Shown in pieces: positions 40,776 to 50,766 of a DNA stretch of 64,000 nt. The DNA is from UBA11051 sp964390495. GTDB taxonomy: Bacteria; Armatimonadota; Zipacnadia; Zipacnadales; UBA11051. The notes beneath the pieces were generated by a model. The model was given only the letters and a program-made list of their open reading frames with translations, was not told where the DNA came from and ran no database searches. Both the position numbers and the translations under genes were made by a program. The number at the start of each line of letters is the position of its first letter. Within the stretch, counting starts at the first letter, position 1. Where the stretch lies: NCBI GenBank assembly GCA_964390495.1, contig CAYMIN010000002.1:235803-299802 (forward strand), in the 5' to 3' direction.

Positions 40776-40805
40776 AGTACGCCCCTCCTCAGATACGGTA
40801 CTGGC

Positions 40806-42521
40806 TTACAACTCGTCCAAGGCTGCGATGATGCCATCGGCAGCCTGGGCGTCGGAGACGTTGAGCTGCTGCCCGTCGCAGCGGCGTTGTAACTCGATCT
40901 GACCCGATTCCTTGGTGCGCTTGCCGAGAACCACGCGCAAGGGATAGCCGATGAGCTCGGCATCATTGAACTTGACACCCGCCCGCTCGTCGCGGTCATC
41001 CAGCAGCACGCGAATGCCACGGGCCTCAAGTTGATCGTGCAGGTCCTCAGCGGCGGCGGCCAGCTCGGCATCAGCGCTGTCCAGCAGCAGTATCACGATC
41101 TCGAAAGGGGCCACCAGCCTCGGCCAGATAATGCCTTTGTCGTCATGAGACTGCTCGACAAGGGCGGCGATCATGCGGCTGACCCCGATGCCGTAGCAGC
41201 CCATCACCATCGGTCGCTGGTGCCCGCTTTCGTCCTGGACCAGTGCCCCCAGCGCCTCGGAGTACTTGGTGCCGAGCTTGAAAATATGAGCCAGCTCGAT
41301 GGCGCGGTGGCCCTGCAGGCGTCCGCTTTCACAGCGGGGGCAGGAATCGCCGGCGACGACGTAGCGCAGGTCGGTGTAATCGGCGGGTGTGAAGTTGACG
41401 CCGGCCCTGGCGCCGACAAGGTGAGCATCAGTCTGATTGGCCCCGACCACACAGTCCGGCATGGCGGCGATTTCGTGGTCGGCTACGATGGTCACGGCCT
41501 CAGGCAGACCGATGGGACCGGCATAGCCGACCTCCGCACCGGTCAGCCGCTCGACTTCCCCATCATTCGCCATACGCAGTTCCTCAGTCTGCAGATAGGC
41601 GGCCAGCTTGCCCTCATTAAGGTCGCGGTCGCCGCGAACCAGGGCTGCGACAAAGCGATCGCCCGCGCGGTAGAGCAGGGTCTTGACGAGGCGGTCGGCG
41701 GTGGTGTCGAGCATCTTGGTGACCGCCTCGATGGTCTTAGCGCCGGGAGTATCAACCAGCTTGGGCGTCTCGGTGGTGTCGGCCGGCGGCAACGGCTGAA
41801 ACGGACGGGAGCAGGCACATTCGGCATTGCTGGCATAATCACAGGCGTCGCACTTGAAGACGGTGTCCTCGCCATTTTCGGACAGCAGCATGAACTCCCG
41901 GGTATCGAAGCCGCCCATGGAACCGGCCTCGGCGAGAACGACCTCGACGTCCAGGCCGCAGCGGTCGAAGATGCGGACATAGGCGTGGTACATCTTCTCA
42001 TAGGAGAGGTCGAGGCCGGCGCGGTCGAGGTCGAAGCTATAGGCGTCCTTCATCGTGAACTCTTTGACGCGGATGAGGCCGCCCCGGGGCCGCAGCTCAT
42101 CGCGGAACTTGGTCTGAATCTGATACAGGGTCACGGGCAGTTGCTTGTAGGAGGTGATGTCATCGGCGACTAGGGCGGTGATGATTTCCTCGTGGGTCGG
42201 TCCCATGCAGAACTCGCGACCGGTGCGGTCCTTGAAGCGCAGTGGCTGCGGCTCGAAGGTGTCCCAGCGCCCGCTTCTCTCCCATAGCTCGCGCGGCTGC
42301 ATCACCGGCATGAATAGCTCGATAGCGCCGGCGGCGTTCATCTCCTCACGGATGATCTGCTCGAGGCGCCGCAGGACGATATAGCCGAGCGGCAGGTAAT
42401 CAAAGACGCCGGCAGCTACGGGGCGAATGAAGCCGCCGCGACGCAGGAACTTGTCGCTGGGAATCTGGGCGTCGGAGGGGGCCTGGCGCAGGGTATGGAG
42501 GTAGAACTCGGTGGCGCGCAC
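40806..42521 (-). CDS. proS: Prolyl-tRNA synthetase (bacterial type, with editing domain)
   Basis: A 571-residue class II synthetase. It has KFLRRGGFIRPVAAGVFDYL, the GPTHEEIITALV and RDELRPRGGLIRVKEF class II motifs, then the inserted editing domain (about residues 230-390; EAVTIVADHEIAAMP, CVVGANQTDAHLVG), motif 3 (MGCYGIGVSRMIAAL) and the anticodon-binding domain (LDDRDERAGVKF). It starts with GTG 42521 directly after the ispG stop, with AAAGG upstream inside ispG. Confidence 0.96.
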   Translation of the reverse strand: MRATEFYLHTLRQAPSDAQIPSDKFLRRGGFIRPVAAGVFDYLPLGYIVLRRLEQIIREEMNAAGAIELFMPVMQPRELWERSGRWDTFEPQPLRFKDRTGREFCMGPTHEEIITALVADDITSYKQLPVTLYQIQTKFRDELRPRGGLIRVKEFTMKDAYSFDLDRAGLDLSYEKMYHAYVRIFDRCGLDVEVVLAEAGSMGGFDTREFMLLSENGEDTVFKCDACDYASNAECACSRPFQPLPPADTTETPKLVDTPGAKTIEAVTKMLDTTADRLVKTLLYRAGDRFVAALVRGDRDLNEGKLAAYLQTEELRMANDGEVERLTGAEVGYAGPIGLPEAVTIVADHEIAAMPDCVVGANQTDAHLVGARAGVNFTPADYTDLRYVVAGDSCPRCESGRLQGHRAIELAHIFKLGTKYSEALGALVQDESGHQRPMVMGCYGIGVSRMIAALVEQSHDDKGIIWPRLVAPFEIVILLLDSADAELAAAAEDLHDQLEARGIRVLLDDRDERAGVKFNDAELIGYPLRVVLGKRTKESGQIELQRRCDGQQLNVSDAQAADGIIAALDEL

Positions 42522-42525
42522 TCAG

Positions 42526-43602
42526 TCACGACCTTTCATCTTGCAGTACCTGGGCAATCAGCTCACGAAGCTCGTCCACGGCCTGAGAGACTTTGACAGT
42601 CTTTACGACCTCGCCGCGGCGGAACAGGGCTACGCGGTCCCGGCCCGCGGCCAGCCCGACGTCGGCCTCTCTAGCCTCGCCGGGACCATTGACCTCACAG
42701 CCCATCACCGCAACCAGCAGCGGCTGCTTCACCTCGACCAGAAGCTGCTCGACCTGGTGCGCCAGAGCCGGCAGATCAATTTGACAGCGCCCGCAAGTCG
42801 GGCAAGATACCAGCCTCGGACCGCTAATCAGGCCCAAAGACAAAAGGATGTCGCGGCCAACCAGGACCTCCTCCGCAACTCCGCCGGTGAGCGACACGCG
42901 GATGGTATCCCCGATGCCTTCCGCCAGCAGCAGGCCGAGACCCACTGCGGAATGGACAATTGCCGAGCGGCCAATTCCCGCCTCGGTGATGCCGAGATGC
43001 AGCGGCAAGTCGGATTCGGCGGCAAAAGCGCGATTGGCAGCCACCGTGGTCGCTACATCCGAGGCCTTGATCGAGACCACCAACTCGTGGAAGTCCATAC
43101 TATCGAGACGCTCGACGTTGCGCCGGGCGCTTTCAGCCAGAGCCTGCGGAGTAGGATGGCCGTGCTTTTCCAGCAGGTCCCGCTCCAGCGAGCCGGCGTT
43201 GATCCCGACGCGGATCGGAATGTCACGCTCGCCCGCTGCCTCAGCTACCGCCCTAAGGCGCTCATCGTCGCCGATATTGCCGGGGTTGATGCGAAGCTTG
43301 TGAGCCCCCGCCTCCGCCGCTGCGATCGCCAAGCGATAGTCGAAATGGATGTCGGCCACGATCGGGACACCGGCGTTGGGGACGATGTCGCGCAGTGCGG
43401 CGGCGGCATCCTGATTAGGCACCGCCACGCGGACAATGTCAGCGCCGCTAGCCACCGCCGACCTGATCTGGCCCAGCGTGGCCGCGACATCGCAGGTGTC
43501 GCTGTTGGTCATGGTCTGGACCGAGACCGGCGCATCTCCGCCGATGAGTACGTCCCCGACCTGAATCTGCCTGGTTTTACGGCGACTGTAGTCCTGGAGC
43601 AC
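42526..43602 (-). CDS. ispG: 4-hydroxy-3-methylbut-2-en-1-yl diphosphate synthase
   Basis: IspG reduces MEcPP to HMBPP in the MEP isoprenoid pathway. The 358-residue protein shows SVQTMTNSDTCDVAAT, DIVRVAVPNQDAA, ADIHFDYRLA, KLRINPGNIG, and the iron-sulfur Cys ligands in SCPTCGRCQ and VMGCEVNGPGEA. The start is GTG 43602. It shares the operon with dxr, another MEP enzyme, as in many bacteria. Confidence 0.96.
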   Translation of the reverse strand: MLQDYSRRKTRQIQVGDVLIGGDAPVSVQTMTNSDTCDVAATLGQIRSAVASGADIVRVAVPNQDAAAALRDIVPNAGVPIVADIHFDYRLAIAAAEAGAHKLRINPGNIGDDERLRAVAEAAGERDIPIRVGINAGSLERDLLEKHGHPTPQALAESARRNVERLDSMDFHELVVSIKASDVATTVAANRAFAAESDLPLHLGITEAGIGRSAIVHSAVGLGLLLAEGIGDTIRVSLTGGVAEEVLVGRDILLSLGLISGPRLVSCPTCGRCQIDLPALAHQVEQLLVEVKQPLLVAVMGCEVNGPGEAREADVGLAAGRDRVALFRRGEVVKTVKVSQAVDELRELIAQVLQDERS

Positions 43603-43670
43603 GGGTGGCTATGGATTCACCTTGGAAGCCGGAGTGTTGATGTAACGACCCTCAAAAGGCCGAGGGCAAA

Positions 43671-43708
43671 GGCAACGGCTGTCGGGATGGAAAGCCCGAC
43701 CCACGCGG
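43671..43708 (-). repeat. Module C repeat between rseP and ispG
   Basis: GGCAACGGCTGTCGGGATGGAAAGCCCGACCCACGCG, nearly the same as the copy near 34.5 kb. The inner TCGGG/CCCGA stem is kept. It lies within the 236-bp gap 43603-43838; the rest of that gap shows nothing recognisable. Confidence 0.8.
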
Positions 43709-43838
43709 TCACTATTGTAGTGCCTCACCGACGGGATTCTTGCTGTGATGCCCCGCTCACGCGGTCACATTTGGCAAGCTGGGCTGCCGCCTGCTATGCG
43801 GCCTCGCCGGTCAAGCATCCCCACCCCAGGCCCATATG

Positions 43839-45293
43839 CTACGGAGTGCCGTAGCGGATCAGATTGAGTATGTCTCTGGAGGTGAGGATCAAGAGAAAAA
43901 TGACTATGACGATCACGCCGGCTAAGGTAAGCGCAAGGTCTTTCTCGGCGTCAATGCGTCGCCTGATAATGGCCTCGAGGCCCAATAAGGTGACGCGGAA
44001 TCCATCAAACGGCGGTGCCGGGATTATGTTGATGACGGCAAGGTTGGCGCTGATGATGCCGACCCAGCGAAGAACTGCATCCCAGCCGACGCGGGCCTGC
44101 TCGGCGCTCATCGCCATGATGGCGACCGGCCCGCCGGTAGCGCCCTGAACCTGCTTCGTAGCGATCAGCCAGAGACTGACACCAACCATGCGCACCGCAC
44201 CATAGGAGCCGAGCACACCCACTTCCAAAGCAGGGAAGGCGACGTCAACATATGGGAACTTGTCGCGCCTCTGCAGTTCGATGAAGTTGACGGGCTTTCT
44301 GGCCGCTTCCAGCACCACGCCGATGCGGCCGGTTTGCGTGTGTGGAGTGCTGATAGCGCCGGAGCGGTCGCGTACCGCCTGGCGGGCCCAGGCCGGCGTC
44401 GGGACTACGGTGACGCCGGTCTCAGCGCCATCACGCAGTACGGTAACACTGACGGGCCTTTCCGGCCGCAGTCCGATGGTGCCCACGATGGTGTTGGTGT
44501 CGAGATCGCTGAAGCTCACACCCCAAGCCTTCTCCAGAATCCGCATTGACCGCTTGCAGTCAGCCTCAGGGGGCAGATCAGGGCGCGGCAGTCGCACAAT
44601 CTTCTGCTGCTCAGCAAGGCTCGGAGCTTGATAGTCGAGTGCGGCAATCTCGACCTGCTGGTCGCTGCTGCCAAGCAGATGTCGGTAGAGGGCAATCGGG
44701 AGATGGACGGGAGTATCGCCGAACTTGCTGATGACCATTCCGGGCCGGAGCCCGGCCCGGGCCGCAGCACCGCTCGGGGAGACCGCCTGTAAGGTCAGCG
44801 AAAGACGGCACTGCTCGATGGCGACGATCTTGTCACCGGTCATCAGGCCAGCGCGCTGGGCCGGGGAATCGGGCATCACTTTGCCGACGATGATACTGTC
44901 ATCGGAGGGATCGGGGACGCCGCTCCATAGCGCAACAATCGTGAACATGATGATGGCCAGGACGACGTTCATAGTAACGCCGGCGCAGAGGATAATCGCC
45001 GACTGATAGCGCGGGATTGAATGGAAGCCGCCCTCGACCGCCTCAGAGCCCGGCTCCATGCCGGCGATGCGGACGTAGCCGCCAAAGGGGATGATGTTGA
45101 CGCGATAGGTCGTCTCGCCGCGCTTTCTGGCGATCAACGAGGGGCCGAAGCCGAAGGCGAAGTCGTGTACCTTGCAGCCGAAGGCCTTGGCCGCAAGAAA
45201 ATGGCCCGCCTCGTGAAAATAAAGGCAAAGGCCGAGTACGACAACAATCGCGGCAATTCCGTTGAGGGTGGAGAGCACCCCAGTCAATTCCAT
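43839..45293 (-). CDS. rseP: Site-2 metalloprotease RseP/RasP family
   Basis: A 484-residue intramembrane zinc protease that cleaves anti-sigma factors or signal peptides. The first membrane helix carries HEAGH. Two PDZ-like regions lie in the middle: SPAQRAGLMTGDKIVAIE, and SPSGAAARAGLRPGMVI. The C-terminal helix carries NLAVINIIPAPPFDGF, the metal-binding LDG-type motif. ATG 45293 follows GGAGTG. It lies between dxr and ispG, a widely conserved order. Confidence 0.93.
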   Translation of the reverse strand: MELTGVLSTLNGIAAIVVVLGLCLYFHEAGHFLAAKAFGCKVHDFAFGFGPSLIARKRGETTYRVNIIPFGGYVRIAGMEPGSEAVEGGFHSIPRYQSAIILCAGVTMNVVLAIIMFTIVALWSGVPDPSDDSIIVGKVMPDSPAQRAGLMTGDKIVAIEQCRLSLTLQAVSPSGAAARAGLRPGMVISKFGDTPVHLPIALYRHLLGSSDQQVEIAALDYQAPSLAEQQKIVRLPRPDLPPEADCKRSMRILEKAWGVSFSDLDTNTIVGTIGLRPERPVSVTVLRDGAETGVTVVPTPAWARQAVRDRSGAISTPHTQTGRIGVVLEAARKPVNFIELQRRDKFPYVDVAFPALEVGVLGSYGAVRMVGVSLWLIATKQVQGATGGPVAIMAMSAEQARVGWDAVLRWVGIISANLAVINIIPAPPFDGFRVTLLGLEAIIRRRIDAEKDLALTLAGVIVIVIFLLILTSRDILNLIRYGTP

Positions 45294-45392
45294 AAGCCAA
45301 CACTCCGCACGGGGGGCAGGGATAAGAAAGTCGGCCACGATGGCCTCAGCAAGCATCTGGAACAGCTGCAAGCAAGCAGGGCCGGCGACGAA

Positions 45393-46547
45393 TCAGGCTT
45401 GGTCCTGAATTGCACAGACATGCTTATACGCCCAGTCATTGAGGTCTTGGATGGCCGACAGATCGTCTGCAAGCGCGCCGTCATAGGCCTCCAGCGCGCT
45501 CTCGATAGATGCCGGGATGTCAGGGAACCGGATGCGCCCGGCCAGGAACAACTCCACGGCGGCCTGGTCCGCACCCGTCAGCACTACCGGGTAGCCGCCG
45601 CCCGCCTCGCCGGCCTGCCTGACCAACCGCAGACACGGGAACTTGTCCAGGTCGGGCTCGGCAAAGGTAAGCGGGCCGGCTGCCACTAAATCGAGCGGCG
45701 TAAGAGGCGCAGGCAGCCGCTGGGGGTAGCTGAGGGCATACTGTATCGGTACACGCATGTCCGGCCGGCCCAACTGAGCAATGACCGAGGTATCGCAGAA
45801 CTCCACCAGAGAATGGATCACGCTCTGGTGATGGACAACCACCTGGACCTGGTCAAATGATACACCAAATAACCACCGCACCTCAAATATTTCGAAGCCC
45901 TTGTTGACCAGGGTTGCGGAATCGATGGTGACCTTCGGTCCCATCTTCCAGTTGGGATGCGTCAGGGCCTGCTCGGGAGTAACCCCCGCCAGCTCGTCCG
46001 CCGCCAGGCCGGCAAAGGGTCCGCCCGAGGCGGTCAGTAAGATCCGGGTAACGGCCGCTCGGCTCTCGCCCTGCAAGCACTGCAAAATGGCCGAAAGCTC
46101 GCTGTCTATCGGGATGACCTCAGCCCCGCTGCGGTGCGCGGTGTCCATGACCAGGCCTCCGGCAGCCACCAGCGGCTCCTTGTTGGCCAAAGCGACGTTG
46201 ACGCCGGCCTCGAGAGCGGCCAGGATACCGGGCAGGCCGGCAAAGCCGGAGATCGCGCCCACTACCAGGTCCGGCGCGACCGCACCGACCATCTCAACCA
46301 GACCTTCAGGGCCAGCGAAAACCGTGGCATCAGGAAGCCGGTTGCGCAATTGGCCGGCGGCATCGGGACTAGCCAGGCCAAGGTATCCAGCACCGGTGGC
46401 GGCAGCTTGCTCGGCCAGGGCCTGGAAGTCTGAGCCGGCAGCAAGCCCCGCGACCTCAAAAACCTGCGGATGGCGAAATATGACCTCCAGAGTCTGAGTG
46501 CCGATCGAGCCGGTTGAGCCGAACAGTAAGATGCGCCTTTTTTCCAT
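45393..46547 (-). CDS. dxr: 1-deoxy-D-xylulose 5-phosphate reductoisomerase
   Basis: Dxr makes MEP, the second step of the MEP pathway. The 384-residue protein has the NADPH loop LFGSTGSIGTQTLEVI, ALANKEPLVAAGG, IPIDSELSAILQCL, LTASGGPF, HPNWKMGPKVTIDSATL and VHHQSVIHSLVEF. All metal and substrate residues in these motifs look intact (the family usually has NKE, SEH; here SELSA replaces SEHSA). It is the first gene of the operon. Confidence 0.95.
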   Translation of the reverse strand: MEKRRILLFGSTGSIGTQTLEVIFRHPQVFEVAGLAAGSDFQALAEQAAATGAGYLGLASPDAAGQLRNRLPDATVFAGPEGLVEMVGAVAPDLVVGAISGFAGLPGILAALEAGVNVALANKEPLVAAGGLVMDTAHRSGAEVIPIDSELSAILQCLQGESRAAVTRILLTASGGPFAGLAADELAGVTPEQALTHPNWKMGPKVTIDSATLVNKGFEIFEVRWLFGVSFDQVQVVVHHQSVIHSLVEFCDTSVIAQLGRPDMRVPIQYALSYPQRLPAPLTPLDLVAAGPLTFAEPDLDKFPCLRLVRQAGEAGGGYPVVLTGADQAAVELFLAGRIRFPDIPASIESALEAYDGALADDLSAIQDLNDWAYKHVCAIQDQA

Positions 46548-46584
46548 AGTCCGATCCCGTTCGCGGGCTTAGAAACAGGCCTCA

Positions 46585-46613
46585 AACATAGCAAGGCGGC
46601 GGGGAGTTGTCAA
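46585..46613 (-). promoter_or_regulatory. Promoter of the dxr-rseP-ispG-proS-MEMO operon
   Basis: On the minus strand TTGACA (46608-46613) and TATGTT (46585-46590) are 17 bp apart. The start would be near 46578, about 30 nt before ATG 46547. It overlaps the divergent leader of the MFS gene. Confidence 0.8.
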
Positions 46614-46715
46614 GTGGCAGGTAATACGTTTCAGGTCATGCGAGCGCAAAGGAGGTGCCTACGCGGACGGCGGCTAATAAGACAGGCCGAAGCGGTTAGG
46701 ATAGGAGATTCGCCG

Positions 46716-47990
46716 ATGGACAATAATGGCCCCGAGGCGGCGAAGGTTGCCAATGACGGTCGCCTGGGGCTAATCATCTTGATTCTGGCGGCCGCGATCC
46801 TCGCCGCCTACTGCGGCACCACCCTGCCGGTGTTAGCGGACCGGCTGCGCAGCTACTTCAGCCTCGAATACGGCGGTCTGGGAATGCTGCTAAGCGCCGG
46901 CGCCGTCGGCGGGCTGGTCGCGGTCGTGCTGGTCGGGCTGATAGCGCAACTATGGGACGTCAGGCAACTGCTGATGGGGATTCTGTCAGGTATCGGCCTC
47001 AGCTATCTGCTGCTGGGCCTGGGGCGCAACCTGGCTGCCTTCTCGACCGGTTTGGTGCTACTGGGGCTGTTTATGGCGGCGCTGAGCATCAGCGTCCCGG
47101 CTTTCCTCATCAAGTCCTATCCGGCGCTGAAACGGCGGATGCTGACCGTAAGCATGATATCGAGCGCGGTTCCGGGAGCGCTCTTTCCGCTGCTGGCCCA
47201 GTACCTGCTGGGCAGCGTCGGCGCTGATGGGACCAACGCCAGCTTCGCTAGGCTGCTGCATATCCCGCTGCTCATTTGCGGAATCGGCGTGCTGGTCTCG
47301 CCCGTCGTGCTGGCGGCCCTGGGCGGGAACCCCACCATGAACCGGCAGAACGAGAGGGCAGCACGGCGCATCAGATGGCGTGATTTGACGCGGGTCTCAA
47401 CCCTCGGCATCTTCGTGCTGATGGGATTGCACGCTTCGGCGGATGAGGGTGTTGCCAAGTGGTTCCCGATGCTGCTGGAGAGCCAGGGGAGGGCTCTGCC
47501 GCTGGCACCGGGGCTGGTGTTGTCATTGTACTCGGTGGCCTATTTCGTGTCGCGGCTGGTCCTGGCGGCCCTGCCTGAAGGCTACCTGCAGCGGCTATTG
47601 CTGGTGTTGCCGGGGCCGGTCGGCGGCCTCCTGCTGATTTTGGGCGTATGGTCAGGGAACCTGCTGCTGATGTGCCTGGCGCTGCCGCTGGGCGGGCTGT
47701 TTTGGTCGCTGGAGTATCCGGTAGTGCTGACCGAAGTGGCACATCGAGCGGGTGACGAGTTCCCCTCCTGGTACGCCGCCGCGATGCTGGTGTTTCAGGC
47801 GATGGGGGTGGTGTGCGTCAATCTCGTCGGCCAGCTCGGCCAGGCCACGGGTGACTTGCGTATCGGCATCAGCGCGGCGGCCGCCGGCTTCATCCTGTTT
47901 GGGATCGGCAGCTACTTCTCCAGCCTGGGGCGCGATGGTCCACCACTTGCGCCGCTCGAAGACAAGACTAGCGCACCAATCAGAGACTAA
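46716..47990 (+). CDS. MFS transporter
   Basis: A 424-residue membrane protein with about twelve hydrophobic segments and the major facilitator layout. An early segment reads GTTLPVLADRLRSYFSLEYG; a charged loop after segment six contains RAARRIRWRDLTR. The substrate cannot be told from sequence. ATG 46716 follows AGGAGA by eight bases; the in-frame extension upstream overlaps the dxr promoter. It is transcribed divergently from dxr. Confidence 0.82.
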   Translation: MDNNGPEAAKVANDGRLGLIILILAAAILAAYCGTTLPVLADRLRSYFSLEYGGLGMLLSAGAVGGLVAVVLVGLIAQLWDVRQLLMGILSGIGLSYLLLGLGRNLAAFSTGLVLLGLFMAALSISVPAFLIKSYPALKRRMLTVSMISSAVPGALFPLLAQYLLGSVGADGTNASFARLLHIPLLICGIGVLVSPVVLAALGGNPTMNRQNERAARRIRWRDLTRVSTLGIFVLMGLHASADEGVAKWFPMLLESQGRALPLAPGLVLSLYSVAYFVSRLVLAALPEGYLQRLLLVLPGPVGGLLLILGVWSGNLLLMCLALPLGGLFWSLEYPVVLTEVAHRAGDEFPSWYAAAMLVFQAMGVVCVNLVGQLGQATGDLRIGISAAAAGFILFGIGSYFSSLGRDGPPLAPLEDKTSAPIRD

Positions 47991-48021
47991 AACGGCACCC
48001 CCCAGAGAAGGGGTGCCGTTT
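47991..48021. terminator. Bidirectional terminator between convergent genes
   Basis: AACGGCACCCC and GGGGTGCCGTT form a perfect stem around CCAGAGAA, with T-rich sequence on both sides (TTT on +, TTTT on -). It serves the MFS gene (+) and the VIT-VWA-SLH gene (-). Confidence 0.9.
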
Positions 48022-48067
48022 CGCCATGAGTAAGGTTGGGTCGTGGCCTGGTGGTAGCTGGCTCAGG

Positions 48068-50653
48068 CTATCTCTGCTCGATAAGCCGTGCGGCCCGGGC
48101 CAGCGTGGCATAGGCTTCGGCGCGGGTGATGGCATCGGCGGGCCGGTAGTTGTGGTCCACGGCCTGGTCCCACAAGGCATAATCGAGCATCATCTGGATG
48201 CCGCCGATGCTGCCCCACATCGGCTTGAGGCCGGCAAGCTTGAGCAGGTTGGCGATGACCTCGGCGAACTGGCGGCGGGTCAGCGGCTCGGCTCCCGCGA
48301 AGGTGCCGTCAGCGCGTCCTGACATCAGGTTAGTGGCCGCCATGTTGATGACCGCTTGCCATGCCCAATGGCGCTGCGGTACGTCGGAGAAGGGCATCTC
48401 TGTGGCCGTCGGCTTAGCTATTTGGTAGGCCGAGAGAGCGCGGTCGAGAATGGCCGCCAACTCATAGCGGGTAATCGGCTCTTCAAGGGCAAGGGGTTGG
48501 CTACTGCTCGCCAGCAGGTTGCGACCCTGGAGGTACTTGACGGGGTCGCTGATGGGCTCGCGCGTGACCACTTGCTCCTCAGCGGGGATACTGGCTGCAT
48601 CGGCGAGCGACGCTATGGGCCTTGTCTGGAATACCTGGCCCCGTGCCCCAGCCGGGCCGGCCGGGCCGGCCATGGCCAGGGGACCCATTGCTCTGCGGAC
48701 CTCGCCCTTCGCCGAGCCGAACACCCCCTCGTAGCTGACATGCTCAGGCATCGGCACCGGCACCTGTACGGTCTTGGGCTGCCCGCCCTCGGTGACTACC
48801 TTCTCTTCAACGGCGACGAATGAGGTATAGGCGGTCATGAGCCGGAACTCCAGGCCGATACGGGTGACTTCCTCGACCAGCTCGGGGACTTCGCCACGAT
48901 ACATCCGGGCCATCAGATCGGCAATTCTGGCCCGAGCCCACAAAGAGGCCAGCGCGGCGTTGGCTGCTTCCGCCTCAGGCAGTTCCACCGGCAGCTTCTG
49001 GCTGTAGGGCTTGCCGGCAACTGTGCCGCTGAGAGTGATGGCGGCTGAGCCGGGCTGCTGGTAGCGGCCATGAATAATGATCGGCTGGGCGCTGAACAGG
49101 TCCGGGATGCGGCGGGGATAGATGTCAGCAACCTGCAAGTCCGCCCAGTCTATCGCAATGTCGAGCAGAAAGGGCTTGTCAATGCGCTCGTAGAAGCGCA
49201 TGACCGCTGCAGTGGTGTCTTCATCAGGCCTGACATACTGCACGGTCCCGCGCCCGGTCTCGGCCATGCGGTCTAACAGATAGCCGTTGACCGAGCTGCC
49301 GACACCGAAGGAAAACAGCCGAGCCTCGCCTAAGAGCTGCTCAATCGCGGCCAGAATCTCCGTCTCATTGCCGATGTAGCCGTCAGTCATGAAGCAGACG
49401 ATGCGCAGACGCTCGGGATCGGGCGGAAAACTCAGCGAGGCCTTGATGCCCTCGATCATCTTGGTGCCGCCCATCCCCGCCATGTCGTCAACGTACTTGA
49501 GACCCTTGCTTACGTTCTCCGGAGTGTTGGGCAGCGGCTTGTCGGCCAGCGCCGAGGCCGTCTCCGAAAAGCGGATCACCTGGAAGGAGTCATTGGGATT
49601 GAGGTGCTTGAGGCAGCGGCGCATCGCCTCTTTGCACTTCTCTATCGGCGCGCCGCTCATCGAGCCCGAATTGTCAACAACAAAGATCATCTCCTTGGCG
49701 GCGATTTCGTCAGCGGCGAACTCGGCCTGCGGCTGGATCATCAGAGTGAAATAGCCGCTGTCGGCGCTGCGGTGGGTCAGCAAGGCCATCTGCGGGCTCT
49801 CCCCCGCAACATCGTACTCCAGTACGAAGTCCTTGTTCGGTATGCGGTCCTTAGGCAGCAAGATAACGCGGGCGGCGCTGTCACCTTCGCTGCGGATGTC
49901 CACCTCGTGCGACTTGGAGCGCAGGCCCTGGATGGGAACGCCGGCATCAAGCCGGACGCTTACGCGGATGTCATGCCCGGAGCGCTCGTCAGGCTTGAGC
50001 ACAGGCGGTGTGATGCGCGAGGCGTCCGGGACCTGGTCGGTATCGGGGGCCCAGCCGCCGGCCTGTCTACCCGTGGGCTGACCTGGAATGTAACGCGGGC
50101 CGACCACCATCGGGAAAACGAATTTGTAGCTGCCGTGATCGTATGCCAGATCCTCCACGTAGCGAATAGTGACCAGTATCTTGTTGCCAGGCTCGATATT
50201 GGCTACCGACTGAGTGAAGATGTTGGGGCGCTCCTGCTCCAGCAAGGCGGCCATGTGGCCGGCGGCCTTCGCATCCTCGTAGATCTGTTTCGCCTCCTCG
50301 CGCTGCTTGATCTGGCCACGAATGGTCCTGTCCCCCACCTTCATCAGCATGTCATTGACCGCGGCGTTCTCGGGAAGCGGGAATACATAAACCGCCTCGA
50401 TCTTCTGCTCGTAAGGGTTTGTGAAATGCTGAACGACCTCGACAACGGCCACCAGCCCGGAGATGCTGGCGCGCACATCGGTATGCTCCAGGGGGAACTC
50501 CAGATGCTGCTCCGTACCTTCCTGGCGAATCACGGCGCTGAGACTGCCCTGACCGGGAATACCCTCGTCAGCAGCGCAGTAGCCTAACACAGCGACGGCG
50601 ATCCCTGCAGCCATCAGTAAAGCGCTTGATCTCAGTCCTGCGGATTTCGACAT
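48068..50653 (-). CDS. Secreted VIT-VWA protein with C-terminal SLH domains
   Basis: An 861-residue exported protein, built like an inter-alpha-trypsin inhibitor heavy chain. A signal peptide (about 1-28, GYCAA-D) is followed by a VIT domain (about 35-165; VVEVVQHFTNPYEQKIEAVY, VFPLPENAAV). The VWA domain begins near 318 with the MIDAS motif VVDNSGSMSG at about 325 and MTDGYIGNE further on. Three S-layer-homology motifs follow at about 720-861 (ITRYELAAILDRAL, LTRRQFAEVIANLL, ITRAEAYATLARAA). SLH domains suggest anchoring to the cell wall. A short collagen-like GPAGPAGARG stretch occurs near 680. Confidence 0.9.
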   Translation of the reverse strand: MSKSAGLRSSALLMAAGIAVAVLGYCAADEGIPGQGSLSAVIRQEGTEQHLEFPLEHTDVRASISGLVAVVEVVQHFTNPYEQKIEAVYVFPLPENAAVNDMLMKVGDRTIRGQIKQREEAKQIYEDAKAAGHMAALLEQERPNIFTQSVANIEPGNKILVTIRYVEDLAYDHGSYKFVFPMVVGPRYIPGQPTGRQAGGWAPDTDQVPDASRITPPVLKPDERSGHDIRVSVRLDAGVPIQGLRSKSHEVDIRSEGDSAARVILLPKDRIPNKDFVLEYDVAGESPQMALLTHRSADSGYFTLMIQPQAEFAADEIAAKEMIFVVDNSGSMSGAPIEKCKEAMRRCLKHLNPNDSFQVIRFSETASALADKPLPNTPENVSKGLKYVDDMAGMGGTKMIEGIKASLSFPPDPERLRIVCFMTDGYIGNETEILAAIEQLLGEARLFSFGVGSSVNGYLLDRMAETGRGTVQYVRPDEDTTAAVMRFYERIDKPFLLDIAIDWADLQVADIYPRRIPDLFSAQPIIIHGRYQQPGSAAITLSGTVAGKPYSQKLPVELPEAEAANAALASLWARARIADLMARMYRGEVPELVEEVTRIGLEFRLMTAYTSFVAVEEKVVTEGGQPKTVQVPVPMPEHVSYEGVFGSAKGEVRRAMGPLAMAGPAGPAGARGQVFQTRPIASLADAASIPAEEQVVTREPISDPVKYLQGRNLLASSSQPLALEEPITRYELAAILDRALSAYQIAKPTATEMPFSDVPQRHWAWQAVINMAATNLMSGRADGTFAGAEPLTRRQFAEVIANLLKLAGLKPMWGSIGGIQMMLDYALWDQAVDHNYRPADAITRAEAYATLARAARLIEQR

Positions 50654-50766
50654 AGTCCATCACCTGCTTGCCTGGGTCGGGTATGTGTTTGGTAGTAAGA
50701 TTGATTCGGGAGGGGTTTTGTTCCAGAAGGAGGTGGAAAGGCTGGCGTGGGCGAGGGAAGCCGACG

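Noticed and set aside
41031..43854. Two long plus-strand frames (about 380 and 447 codons)
   Set aside because: They are antisense to proS and ispG, both of which are certain genes; the translated sequences are low-complexity mirror products.
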